A stretch of 15,196 nucleotides of DNA from NCBI GenBank assembly GCA_910577675.1, contig CAJTOR010000026.1:13626-28821 (forward strand), read 5' to 3'. The stretch comes from an uncultured Lachnospiraceae bacterium. Lineage in GTDB: Bacteria > Bacillota > Clostridia > Lachnospirales > Lachnospiraceae. Shown here one piece after another: positions 7,591 to 14,089 of the stretch (position 1 is its first letter; each line of letters starts with the position of its first letter). Below the pieces are notes generated by a model, which was given only the letters and a program-made list of their open reading frames with translations, was not told the DNA's origin and made no database searches. The translations under genes were made by a program, and so were the position numbers.

Positions 7591-8814
7591 TTATTCCATA
7601 TATGCCTTGTGATAAACCTTTTTTCCTTTGCGCAGCCGGATACCTGTTTTTAACTGGTCTGCCGTGAATTTCACATCGATGGATTCAACTTTTTGCTCGT
7701 CGGCAAATACCCCGCCCTGTGTAATCAGGCGGCGGGCTTCGCTGCGGCTTGCAGCCAGATGGCAGGCATCCATAAGTTCCAGGATACTGATTGCATTATC
7801 CGTTAATTGTTCCGGCATAATCCGCGTGGACGGCATATTCGAGTCATCACCGCCGCCCGCAAAGAGGGCATGGGAAGCTTCTTTTGCCTTTTCGGCTTCC
7901 TCCGTTCCATGCACAAGCTTTGTCAGTTCGTATGCGAGGATTTCCTTTGCCTCGTTCAGTTTGCTGCCCTCCCAGGCATCCATCGCATCAATCTGGTCAA
8001 GTGGGAGGAAGGTGAGCATGCGGATACATTTTAAAACGTCCGCATCTGAAACATTGCGCCAGTACTGGAAAAATTCAAATGGGCTGGTCTTTGCCGCATC
8101 AAGCCACACAGCGCCCTTAGCAGTCTTACCCATTTTTTTGCCTTCGGAGTTCATCAGCAGGGTGATGGTCATCGCGTAAGCGTCCTTGCCGAGTTTGCGG
8201 CGGATAAGTTCAGTGCCGCCAAGCATATTTGACCACTGGTCATCGCCGCCGAACTGCATATTGCAGCCATAGTGCTGGAAAAGGTGATAAAAGTCGTAGG
8301 ACTGCATAATCATATAGTTAAATTCAAGGAAGGAAAGCCCTTTTTCCATGCGCTGTTTATAGCATTCCGCGCGCAGCATGTTGTTGACGGAAAAACATGC
8401 GCCAACTTCGCGCAGCATGTCAATATAGTTTAATTTTAACAGCCAGTCGGCATTGTTTACCATAATGGCTTTGTCCTCGCCAAATTCGATAAAGCGCTCC
8501 ATCTGTTTTTTGAAACAGTCACAGTTGTGCTGTATGGTTTCCGGTGTCATCATGGAACGCATATCGGTGCGCCCCGACGGGTCGCCGATATAGCCGGTGC
8601 CGCCGCCGATTAAGACAACCGGTTTGTTGCCTGCCATCTGTAGGCGCTTCATCAGGCAGAGAGCCATAAAATGACCGACATGCAGGGAGTCCGCCGTCGG
8701 ATCAAATCCAATGTAGAAGGTTGCCTTTCCATTATTGATAAGCTCCTTGATTTCATTTTCGTCCGTTACCTGCGCGATTAAGCCGCGGGCAACAAGTTCA
8801 TCATAAATTGTCAT
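7591..8814 (-). CDS. tyrS: Tyrosyl-tRNA synthetase
   Basis: This cytoplasmic class I synthetase charges tRNA-Tyr with tyrosine. The 407-residue protein has the bacterial TyrRS layout. The Rossmann domain carries the HIGH-type motif H45-V-G-H48, and GGDDQWSN lies in the tyrosine pocket. The KMSKS-type loop is K227-M-G-K-T231, and a C-terminal S4 RNA-binding domain is visible (ARRLITQGGVFAD). Two ATGs are possible. GGAGG at 8819-8823 overlaps the first codons of the longer form and lies 5 nt before ATG 8814, so the shorter start is chosen. The gene has its own promoter, which overlaps the end of cca, and an unusually structured leader. The unknown small gene follows in the same transcript. Confidence 0.96.
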   Translation of the reverse strand: MTIYDELVARGLIAQVTDENEIKELINNGKATFYIGFDPTADSLHVGHFMALCLMKRLQMAGNKPVVLIGGGTGYIGDPSGRTDMRSMMTPETIQHNCDCFKKQMERFIEFGEDKAIMVNNADWLLKLNYIDMLREVGACFSVNNMLRAECYKQRMEKGLSFLEFNYMIMQSYDFYHLFQHYGCNMQFGGDDQWSNMLGGTELIRRKLGKDAYAMTITLLMNSEGKKMGKTAKGAVWLDAAKTSPFEFFQYWRNVSDADVLKCIRMLTFLPLDQIDAMDAWEGSKLNEAKEILAYELTKLVHGTEEAEKAKEASHALFAGGGDDSNMPSTRIMPEQLTDNAISILELMDACHLAASRSEARRLITQGGVFADEQKVESIDVKFTADQLKTGIRLRKGKKVYHKAYME

Positions 8815-8818
8815 ATTT

Positions 8819-8823
8819 GCCTC
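8819..8823 (-). promoter_or_regulatory. Ribosome binding site that sets the tyrS start
   Basis: On the minus strand GGAGG precedes ATG 8814 by about 4-5 nt and lies inside the four-codon extension that starts at 8826, so that extension is rejected. Confidence 0.8.
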
Positions 8824-8958
8824 CATTCTTGGAAAGCCCGATTAAGGCGTTCCTTTTTTTATGCACAGACCCGTGCAGGGAAAGTATGCCGCTTCGGCGG
8901 CGCATGGGTCGCGCGGCGGGTATACTCGATTTTTGGGAAATTGGGTACCCGCAAACTC
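8824..8958 (-). promoter_or_regulatory. Structured 5' leader of tyrS, class unknown
   Basis: Between the predicted transcription start (about 8958) and the ribosome site, three hairpins can form. HP1 pairs GCGGGTA with TACCCGC (plus-strand arms 8916-8922 and 8946-8952). HP2 pairs GACCC with GGGTC (8868-8876 with 8902-8910) around an inner stem GCCGC/GCGGC (8888-8901). HP3 pairs GGAA-GCC with GGC-TTCC (8831-8853) just before the ribosome site. None of the T-box elements (AGAGA, GGTTGGTG, TGGNACCGCG) occurs. Confidence 0.5.
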
Positions 8959-8964
8959 CCTATC

Positions 8965-8992
8965 ATTTTACCAGTCAACGAAAAGATTGCAA
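8965..8992 (-). promoter_or_regulatory. Promoter of tyrS
   Basis: On the minus strand the -35 box TTGCAA (8987-8992) and the -10 box TAAAAT (8965-8970) are separated by 16 bp. The -35 box lies inside the last codons of cca, and the -10 box lies just after the cca stop. Confidence 0.6.
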
Positions 8993-10435
8993 GTCTTTTT
9001 TTTGAGGCGGTTCTTCCCGCCATGTATTTAGCATAAAAAGCAGTTCCTCCCTGTTATTTTTTTCCGGGTATTCGATCACATAGTTTAGGAGCCTGTCAAG
9101 CCATGCGCCAATATCAGGACCGGGCTTTATACCCGCTTTTATCAGATCGGAGCCGTTTAGGGCAAGTTCTTTTAAAGAGATGCACTCTCCGGCTGCAAGG
9201 ATTTCTTCCGCTTTTTTCCTCGCCTGATGAAGCTGGCTTAGTTTTTCTGCCATCAGGGCAGGATTTTGTGCGTGTAGGTCCGCTTCCTGCAATAGGGTTA
9301 AAAGGTTAAAATACTGTGGTTCAATCCGGTTCAGGGCGCGGCGGATGGTTCGGGCTTTTACAGACCGTCCCAGTTCGCCGTAACGGGTGTCATGCATTCT
9401 GACCAGGTGTGTGACCGCACGGATGGTTTCGTTGTCGAATTTCAGGCGGCGCAGAATTTTATCTGCCAGGATTGCCCCGTCATAATCATGCCCAACAAAA
9501 TGTGCTATACCGTCGGAATCGATATATTTGTCCATGGGTTTGGCACAGTCGTGCAGAAGGAGCGCAAGGCGGAGGATGGTATCTTCCTTTTGGGTGAGCA
9601 AAGAAAGCCTGGAGTTATACGTATCCTCTGCCTGTGTTATATCGCGCGCTGTTTTGTGCCCGGCAAGGTAGGAGAGCGCCTTTATTGTATGCATTCCCAC
9701 GTCGTAGATATGGTGCGGGTTTTCCTGCGGGGTCGCAAGCATTTGGTCAAATTCCGGCAGGAATACGGCGGTCAGCCCAGTTTTGCTTGCGGTAAGCAAT
9801 AATTCCGGGTGATCGGAGAGAAGGAGTTTGGTCAGTTCAACGCGGATGCGCTCGGCGCTGATGCGGGAGAGTTCAAAAGCGTGGGAGGCGACCGCGCTGA
9901 GGGTTGTCGGCTCGATTTCAAAGCCGAGCTGCGCACAGAAGCGGACGGCGCGCATAATGCGCAGCGCGTCTTCGCCAAAACGGCTGTCCGGATCGCCCAC
10001 ACACCGGATCACACGGTTTTTTAGGTCCTGTATGCCGCCGAAGAGGTCAACGATTCCGGCTTCGTTATTGTATGCCATCGCGTTGATGGTAAAATCCCGC
10101 CGGCTAAGGTCAAGGGAGAGCAGGGGGGTGAATTCCACCTGTTTCGGGTGGCGCGAGTCCTCGTAATCGCCGTCGATGCGGTAGGTGGTTACCTCAAAGC
10201 CCTCCCGGTCAATCAGGACGGTTACAGTCCCGTGGGCGATCCCGGTATCGACTGTGTGTTCAAAGAGAGCTTTAACTTCGGCTGGTCTGGCGGAAGTGGT
10301 GATATCCCAGTCTACAGGCACCCTGTTAAGCAGGCTGTCGCGCACGCAGCCGCCGACTGCATAGGCTTCGTAGCCTGCGGATTGCAGCCTGCGGATGATG
10401 GCGCTTACTTTTTCAGGCAATATTATTTTTACCAT
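8975..10435 (-). CDS. cca: CCA tRNA nucleotidyltransferase (class II) with HD domain
   Basis: This enzyme builds or repairs the CCA end of tRNA from CTP and ATP. The 486-residue protein begins with the class II nucleotidyltransferase head. YAVGGCVRDSLL is followed by the catalytic pair D42-W-D44, then RRDFTINAMAYN and the GEDALRIMRAVRFCAQLGF neck signature. An HD domain follows (LLLHD, H295-D296). Such tails can carry phosphohydrolase activity in CCA enzymes; poly(A) polymerases share the head, so that reading remains a lesser alternative. An in-frame ATG seven codons upstream is rejected because CGGAGG (CCTCC on the plus strand at 10442-10446) lies about 6 nt before ATG 10435. No strong terminator follows, and read-through into tyrS is possible. 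Confidence 0.93.
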   Translation of the reverse strand: MVKIILPEKVSAIIRRLQSAGYEAYAVGGCVRDSLLNRVPVDWDITTSARPAEVKALFEHTVDTGIAHGTVTVLIDREGFEVTTYRIDGDYEDSRHPKQVEFTPLLSLDLSRRDFTINAMAYNNEAGIVDLFGGIQDLKNRVIRCVGDPDSRFGEDALRIMRAVRFCAQLGFEIEPTTLSAVASHAFELSRISAERIRVELTKLLLSDHPELLLTASKTGLTAVFLPEFDQMLATPQENPHHIYDVGMHTIKALSYLAGHKTARDITQAEDTYNSRLSLLTQKEDTILRLALLLHDCAKPMDKYIDSDGIAHFVGHDYDGAILADKILRRLKFDNETIRAVTHLVRMHDTRYGELGRSVKARTIRRALNRIEPQYFNLLTLLQEADLHAQNPALMAEKLSQLHQARKKAEEILAAGECISLKELALNGSDLIKAGIKPGPDIGAWLDRLLNYVIEYPEKNNREELLFMLNTWREEPPQKKDLQSFR

Positions 10436-10471
10436 ATGCTGCCTCCGTTTAAACAAATTTGTTAGCCAGTT

Positions 10472-10499
10472 CTTTTATGTTCCTATTGTAACATAAAAG
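10472..10499. promoter_or_regulatory. Operator-like dyad over the cca promoter
   Basis: Perfect 10-bp arms CTTTTATGTT (10472-10481) and AACATAAAAG (10490-10499) flank an 8-bp centre. The dyad covers the cca -10 box and the predicted transcription start. It could bind a repressor, form a 5'-end hairpin in the cca transcript, or partly reflect an AT-rich promoter core. Confidence 0.4.
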
Positions 10500-10513
10500 T
10501 TTTTCCATTGAAA
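10485..10513 (-). promoter_or_regulatory. Promoter of cca
   Basis: On the minus strand TGT-TACAAT forms an extended -10 (box at 10485-10490). The hexamer 17 bp upstream, TTTCAA (10508-10513), is a weak -35. The sequence TTTTATGTTACAATA is also found in the promoter at 11648-11676. Confidence 0.6.
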
Positions 10514-10534
10514 TCCTTTTTTATGAAATTCCCT

Positions 10535-10563
10535 TCATACCCTTTCCGCTTCCTGCATAGAAT
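10535..10563 (+). promoter_or_regulatory. Candidate sigma-E (sporulation) promoter of the CotS-like gene
   Basis: TCATACC (10535-10541) and CATAGAAT (10556-10563) are separated by 14 bp. The sigma-E pattern is an ATA-containing -35, 14-15 bp, then CATACAnT. The -10 agrees at all but one defined position. The predicted leader is about 65 nt. A mother-cell sigma factor suits a spore coat gene. Confidence 0.5.
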
Positions 10564-10637
10564 GAAAGGAACCCTGTGAAACCAAAGTGTGCTGCCGGGG
10601 CGGAGTCATTTGAATTCGAAAAGGATGGAGGGATAAA

Positions 10638-11660
10638 GTGGAAGACAGGTCGGGTGAGATCATCAGCCAATATGATATTAAAGTCTGCCGTTCCTATCGT
10701 GCCAGGGGCGGGATGATATTAGAAACGAACCGGGGGCTTAAATTTTTTGGTCCCTGCCCGGCAAGCGAGCGGAGATTGGAGTTTGAGGATGCGCTGAAAG
10801 TGCAGATGGGGGAACACGGGTATGTGGATACCGACGGTTTTGTGCGCAACTGCGAGCAGAAACTCTCAAGCTTAAACAATTCCGGGGAGCGCTATGTGGT
10901 GCGCGACTGGTATGCGCTTGAAGAATGTTCCCTGCGCCAGGAGGGAAGCATTCTGGCGGCAGCGAAGAATCTGGCGCTTTTGCATCTTGCAATGTCGGGA
11001 ATCAGGACATCGGAGCGGGAGAATTATTTGTCGGAGGATATGACAAAGATATTTGAGAAGCGCAACCGGGAATTAAAACATGTAAAAAGCTTTTTGACTA
11101 AGCGCAAGAATAAATCGCCTTTTGAAGTCAGGTATTTAAATTGCTGCGCAGGGTTTTACGAGGAGGCAGTAAGTGCGGCAAGGGAGCTTGAGGAACTTGA
11201 CTGGCAGGCGCTTTTTAAGGAAAATGTGCTGCGCGGGAACGTGCTGCACGGGAATTACACATATCATAATATTTTGATGGGGGGGCAGCCGCGGCAGTTA
11301 GCAAAATGTGTGGTTTCTTCGGCAAAAATAGCGACAGTGAATTTTGATAAGGCTGTTTTTGGCATACAGGTTTGTGACCTGTACCAGTATATGCGCAAGG
11401 TGATGGAGAAAAATAACTGGCAGTACCCGCTTGGGGAGCGGATTTTGGAGGCATATGAACAGGTGCGCGCACTTTCGATGCGCGAGAAAAAACTGCTTGC
11501 CATACTGCTTGCCTACCCGGAAAAATTCTGGAAAATTACGAACTATTATTACAATTCCAGAAAGTCCCTGATACCTCAGAAAAACATGGAGAAGCTTGAA
11601 ATGCTGTTAGAACAGCAGGCTCCAAAAAAAGAGTTTTTACAGAAGCTTTGTCATTTTTGA
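10638..11660 (+). CDS. CotS-family spore coat protein (kinase-like fold)
   Basis: This 340-residue protein resembles the CotS/YutH family, aminoglycoside-phosphotransferase-like proteins of the spore coat. Family features are the N-terminal lobe with LKFFGPCP, the VRDWYALEECSL stretch, the catalytic-loop equivalent H204-G-N206-YTYHNIL, the metal-site equivalent N235-F-D237-K, and a C-terminal part ending in WKITNYYYNSRKSLIPQ. The usual catalytic Asp of the HGD loop is Asn here (N206), and the first Asp of the later metal motif is also Asn, so it may be a pseudokinase or structural protein. Translation starts at GTG, supported by GGAGGG (10627-10632) five nt upstream; the next ATG would remove family sequence. 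The candidate sigma-E promoter fits expression in the mother cell. The gene is divergent from cca. Confidence 0.75.
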   Translation: MEDRSGEIISQYDIKVCRSYRARGGMILETNRGLKFFGPCPASERRLEFEDALKVQMGEHGYVDTDGFVRNCEQKLSSLNNSGERYVVRDWYALEECSLRQEGSILAAAKNLALLHLAMSGIRTSERENYLSEDMTKIFEKRNRELKHVKSFLTKRKNKSPFEVRYLNCCAGFYEEAVSAARELEELDWQALFKENVLRGNVLHGNYTYHNILMGGQPRQLAKCVVSSAKIATVNFDKAVFGIQVCDLYQYMRKVMEKNNWQYPLGERILEAYEQVRALSMREKKLLAILLAYPEKFWKITNYYYNSRKSLIPQKNMEKLEMLLEQQAPKKEFLQKLCHF

Positions 11661-11676
11661 TTTTTTATGTTACAAT
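11648..11676 (+). promoter_or_regulatory. Promoter of the PEGA-HAD operon
   Basis: The -35 box TTGTCA (11648-11653) and the -10 box TACAAT (11671-11676) are separated by 17 bp, with an extended -10 TG. The -35 lies inside the last codons of the CotS-like gene. A GGAGG at 11679-11683 falls at the predicted transcript start and probably does not serve translation. Confidence 0.75.
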
Positions 11677-11715
11677 AAGGAGGAAGTCATTAAAAAATGG
11701 GGGAGAAGTGATAAG

Positions 11716-13176
11716 ATGGACATAGGAAACAGGAAACTGAAACAATCGCATGCAGGCGGACCGCCGAAAGGGGCGGTTCTGTTTGTCATGCTTTTGGCAG
11801 CGGTCATGATACTGGCGATCGCTGCTTTTCGTGTTGCTGCAAACAGCACGAAACCGGAGCCCTCTAGCGGGAAGGTAACGCAGGCTCCGACCCCTTCCCC
11901 GGATGCTTTGGTGAGGGGGGAGGAGAAGACCACGGCTATTCTTGAGCGCGTTGATGCACAGACAAAGACTCTCCAGGTGTACAGTGTTGAGGAAAAGCAG
12001 GTATTGTGGCTTACTTACACGAGCGCGACCAATATTGTGGACAAGTACGGGAAGGCAATTGTTGCGGGGCAGCTTCTGCCGGGGGATATCCTTACGGTGG
12101 AGTATGATAAAAAGAGCAGCAGTGCATATTTTGTTGGCATATCCACGGAAATATGGGAACATCCTTATCAGACGGGGCTTGCAGTCAGTTCCGAGAGGGA
12201 GATGGTTACAGTCGGTGACAGAAATTTTATGTACTCGGATGCGCTGCATGTCTATAATGGCACCAGCGCGGTGGAACTTTCCTATATCCTGGGACAGGAC
12301 AGTGTTACGCTGCGCGGGATTGGCAGCGAAGTATATGTGATTATGGTGGAGCGCGGGCATGGCTACCTGACTTTAAAGGAGGGACAGGACTATGTTGGCG
12401 GGAGTATCCTTATCAATAGCCAGTATATCACACAGATAACAAGTGACATGATCCTGACCCTGAAAGAGGGGAAATGTGAGGTGACGGTTGAGAACGACGG
12501 CTTGAAGGCGACACTTGAAGCGATGATTGTGCGCGACCAGACTACAGTACTTGACCTTACGGAATATGTTCGTGTTCCCGACCCGGTTGGCAGTGTAACA
12601 TTTAAGATACAGCCAGCCGGTGCAATGCTGTTTATTAATGACCAGAATACTTTTTATGGCGAGCCGGTTGAACTTGATTACGGGGTTTACAATATCCGGG
12701 TGGAATCCGGCGGTTATGTTTCCTACAGTGGTACCCTGCGCGTGGACAGCGCCGCGCCGGAATTTGCGGTTTCCCTGCCGGAGGCAGTGGTGGAGGATAC
12801 CGGGAATATGGGGGATAATGGCACCGGGAGCGGAACTGGGACGGAAGAAAATTCGGGATCTTCCGGTTCGGGCAATACGGGGTCTTTTGGCAACGGCGGG
12901 GATTCTGTGGATAACAGTTCGGATAATACGCAAAATGATGACGGTTCTTACCGGACGGACGACGATCATTCCATTATTATTTATTCGGATGATGAAGTGG
13001 AGATTTATCTTGACGGCGATTATATGGGTGTCACAGAGGAAGGAAAGGCGGAATTTGAGAAATTTTTAGGGACATTTGAACTTGAGCTGGTGCGCGGGGA
13101 GGAAACAAAGTCCTACGTTATCCAGGTGGATGATGACGGGGAGGATTTTATATTCCGGCGATATTTTGAAGATTAG
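11716..13176 (+). CDS. Membrane-anchored extracytoplasmic protein with PEGA domain
   Basis: The 486-residue protein has a short cytoplasmic start, one membrane helix (about 19-41) without a lipobox or clear cleavage site, and a Pro/Thr-containing stalk (TQAPTPSPDA). A large extracellular beta-rich region follows. A PEGA domain is visible at about 292-343 (IQPAGAMLFINDQN, then LDYGVYNIRVESGGYVSYSG). After it comes a Gly/Ser/Asn/Asp linker (about 365-415) and a C-terminal PEGA-like or beta module (VEIYLDGDYMGVT). PEGA domains occur in surface proteins and some sensor proteins; no enzyme activity is evident. The GGGGGAG about ten nt before ATG 11716 is the likely ribosome site. A HAD phosphatase gene follows 17 nt downstream without a terminator, so they form an operon. 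Function unknown. Confidence 0.75.
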   Translation: MDIGNRKLKQSHAGGPPKGAVLFVMLLAAVMILAIAAFRVAANSTKPEPSSGKVTQAPTPSPDALVRGEEKTTAILERVDAQTKTLQVYSVEEKQVLWLTYTSATNIVDKYGKAIVAGQLLPGDILTVEYDKKSSSAYFVGISTEIWEHPYQTGLAVSSEREMVTVGDRNFMYSDALHVYNGTSAVELSYILGQDSVTLRGIGSEVYVIMVERGHGYLTLKEGQDYVGGSILINSQYITQITSDMILTLKEGKCEVTVENDGLKATLEAMIVRDQTTVLDLTEYVRVPDPVGSVTFKIQPAGAMLFINDQNTFYGEPVELDYGVYNIRVESGGYVSYSGTLRVDSAAPEFAVSLPEAVVEDTGNMGDNGTGSGTGTEENSGSSGSGNTGSFGNGGDSVDNSSDNTQNDDGSYRTDDDHSIIIYSDDEVEIYLDGDYMGVTEEGKAEFEKFLGTFELELVRGEETKSYVIQVDDDGEDFIFRRYFED

Positions 13177-13183
13177 GTTGAAT

Positions 13184-13188
13184 GGAGG
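13184..13188 (+). promoter_or_regulatory. Ribosome binding site that sets the HAD gene start
   Basis: GGAGG lies 5 nt before ATG 13194 and overlaps the four-codon extension from ATG 13182, so the later start is preferred. Confidence 0.8.
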
Positions 13189-13193
13189 TTAAA

Positions 13194-13859
13194 ATGGGAT
13201 ATCAGTATTTACTTTTTGATTTGGACGGGACTTTGACTGACCCTAAGGAAGGAATTACCAAATCCTTCCAGTACGCGCTTGAGGCTCTTGGTATCCACGA
13301 GCCGGATGCGGACAAGCTGACTTGGGTGATCGGACCGCCCTTGATGGAGAGCCTGATGAGAGGCTATGGGCTTAATGAGGAGCAGGCGAAGTTTGGGACA
13401 GAGAAATACCGCGAGCGCTATGTCCCGGTGGGCTATGCTGAAAACAGCGTGTACACAGGGATGGAGGAGGTGCTTGTAAAGCTTGGTGAGGCGGGGTTTG
13501 TGCTGGCGACGGCAACTTCAAAACCGACTGTGATGGCAGAAAAAATACTGGAGCATTTTGGGCTTTCTAAGTATTTCAGTGTGGTCGGAGGCGCGTCGAT
13601 GGATTCTTCCCGCTCAAAGAAGGTGGATGTCATCCGCCACACGTTAAATCTTTTGGGGGTTTCTGAAACGGATAAGGTTTTGATGATCGGCGACAGGGAA
13701 TATGATGTGCTTGGCGCGAAAGAACTGGGGATTGACTGCCTTGGCGTGCTTTACGGTTACGGGAGTGAGGAGGAGCTGTCTAAGGCTGGTGCTTTCGGGC
13801 TTGTGAAGGATACCATGGAACTTTATACCTGGTGCATGGGGCACAGAGGAAAATTCTGA
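13194..13859 (+). CDS. HAD-family hydrolase, phosphoglycolate phosphatase/nucleotidase-like
   Basis: This 221-residue cytoplasmic phosphatase shows the complete HAD motif set. The nucleophile and acid are D9-L-D11-G-T-L-T-D, motif II is TATSKP (S109), a motif III lysine lies in SKKVDVIRH (K142 or K143), and motif IV is IGDREYD (D167, D171). The cap between motifs I and II is helical (subfamily I). Relatives act on phosphoglycolate, nucleotides or sugar phosphates; GPPL and GYGSEEEL are typical of Gph/5'-nucleotidase-like members, but the substrate cannot be read. It is the second gene of the operon with the PEGA protein; the pairing suggests shared regulation rather than an obvious pathway. 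No clear terminator follows immediately, although a T-rich stretch begins 5 nt after the stop. Confidence 0.88.
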   Translation: MGYQYLLFDLDGTLTDPKEGITKSFQYALEALGIHEPDADKLTWVIGPPLMESLMRGYGLNEEQAKFGTEKYRERYVPVGYAENSVYTGMEEVLVKLGEAGFVLATATSKPTVMAEKILEHFGLSKYFSVVGGASMDSSRSKKVDVIRHTLNLLGVSETDKVLMIGDREYDVLGAKELGIDCLGVLYGYGSEEELSKAGAFGLVKDTMELYTWCMGHRGKF

Positions 13860-13892
13860 CAGTTTTTTTAAGCAAATTTTAATTGTTTTTTG

Positions 13893-13906
13893 TCTTTAAT
13901 TAAAGA
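13893..13906. promoter_or_regulatory. Perfect 14-bp palindrome upstream of hflK
   Basis: TCTTTAATTAAAGA is a perfect palindrome at the -35 position of the promoter whose -10 is at 13916-13921. It could be an operator. AT-rich palindromes also arise by chance, so the evidence is positional. Confidence 0.35.
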
Positions 13907-13912
13907 AATACA

Positions 13913-13921
13913 TGGTATGAT
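13913..13921 (+). promoter_or_regulatory. Extended -10 promoter of hflK
   Basis: TGG-TATGAT gives an extended -10 (box 13916-13921). No good -35 occurs at 17 bp (TCTTTA); TTGTCT at 13890-13895 is 20 bp away. The start would be near 13928. Confidence 0.6.
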
Positions 13922-13927
13922 TTCTGA

Positions 13928-14080
13928 GAAGGCAGATAACAGCATTTATAAACCCGGCGGCAGCGCCGTTCCCGACGGGTTTTGACCTGTCAAAGAAGTC
14001 CCCGCTTCTAAGTCGTAAAAACAAAAGTGGTGGGTAAAGGGGGGATTCTTTTTGTCAGGTGATTCTTTCGGCGCAGAAAA
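13928..14080 (+). promoter_or_regulatory. Structured leader RNA of hflK, class unknown
   Basis: The first element is a compound hairpin at 13951-13983: AACCC/GGGTT around CGGCG/CGCCG, ending in four T. It is followed by a long-range imperfect stem between 13985-14003 (ACCTGTCAAAGAAGTCCCC) and 14039-14060 (ending in TTTTTGTCAGGT). The right arm contains GGGGGGA followed by a T-rich stretch, which could work as a terminator. An alternative local hairpin AGAAG/CTTCT uses the left arm. This resembles an attenuator or riboswitch, but I do not recognise the class. The first hairpin might instead end HAD transcripts. Confidence 0.45.
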
Positions 14081-14089
14081 GAGGAGATT

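Noticed and set aside
7628..8179. 183-codon plus-strand ORF antisense to tyrS
   Set aside because: It is wholly inside a secure tyrS gene, is Ser/Arg-rich, and has no recognisable domain.
8868..8910. Plus-strand small RNA with a TTCG tetraloop
   Set aside because: The GCCGC-TTCG-GCGGC stem is neat on the plus strand, but I found no plus-strand promoter, so it is better treated as part of the tyrS leader.
8824..8958. T-box for tyrS
   Set aside because: None of AGAGA, GGTTGGTG or TGGNACCGCG is present. GGGTACCC near 8944 is only a short palindrome.
9103..10465. Plus-strand ORFs opposite cca
   Set aside because: They are shadows of a secure gene, without ribosome sites or domains.
11677..11711. 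Four-codon leader peptide (ATG at 11697, reading MGEK) before the PEGA gene
   Set aside because: The GGAGG that would serve it lies at the predicted transcript start and 13 nt away; the sequence is more simply an untranslated leader.
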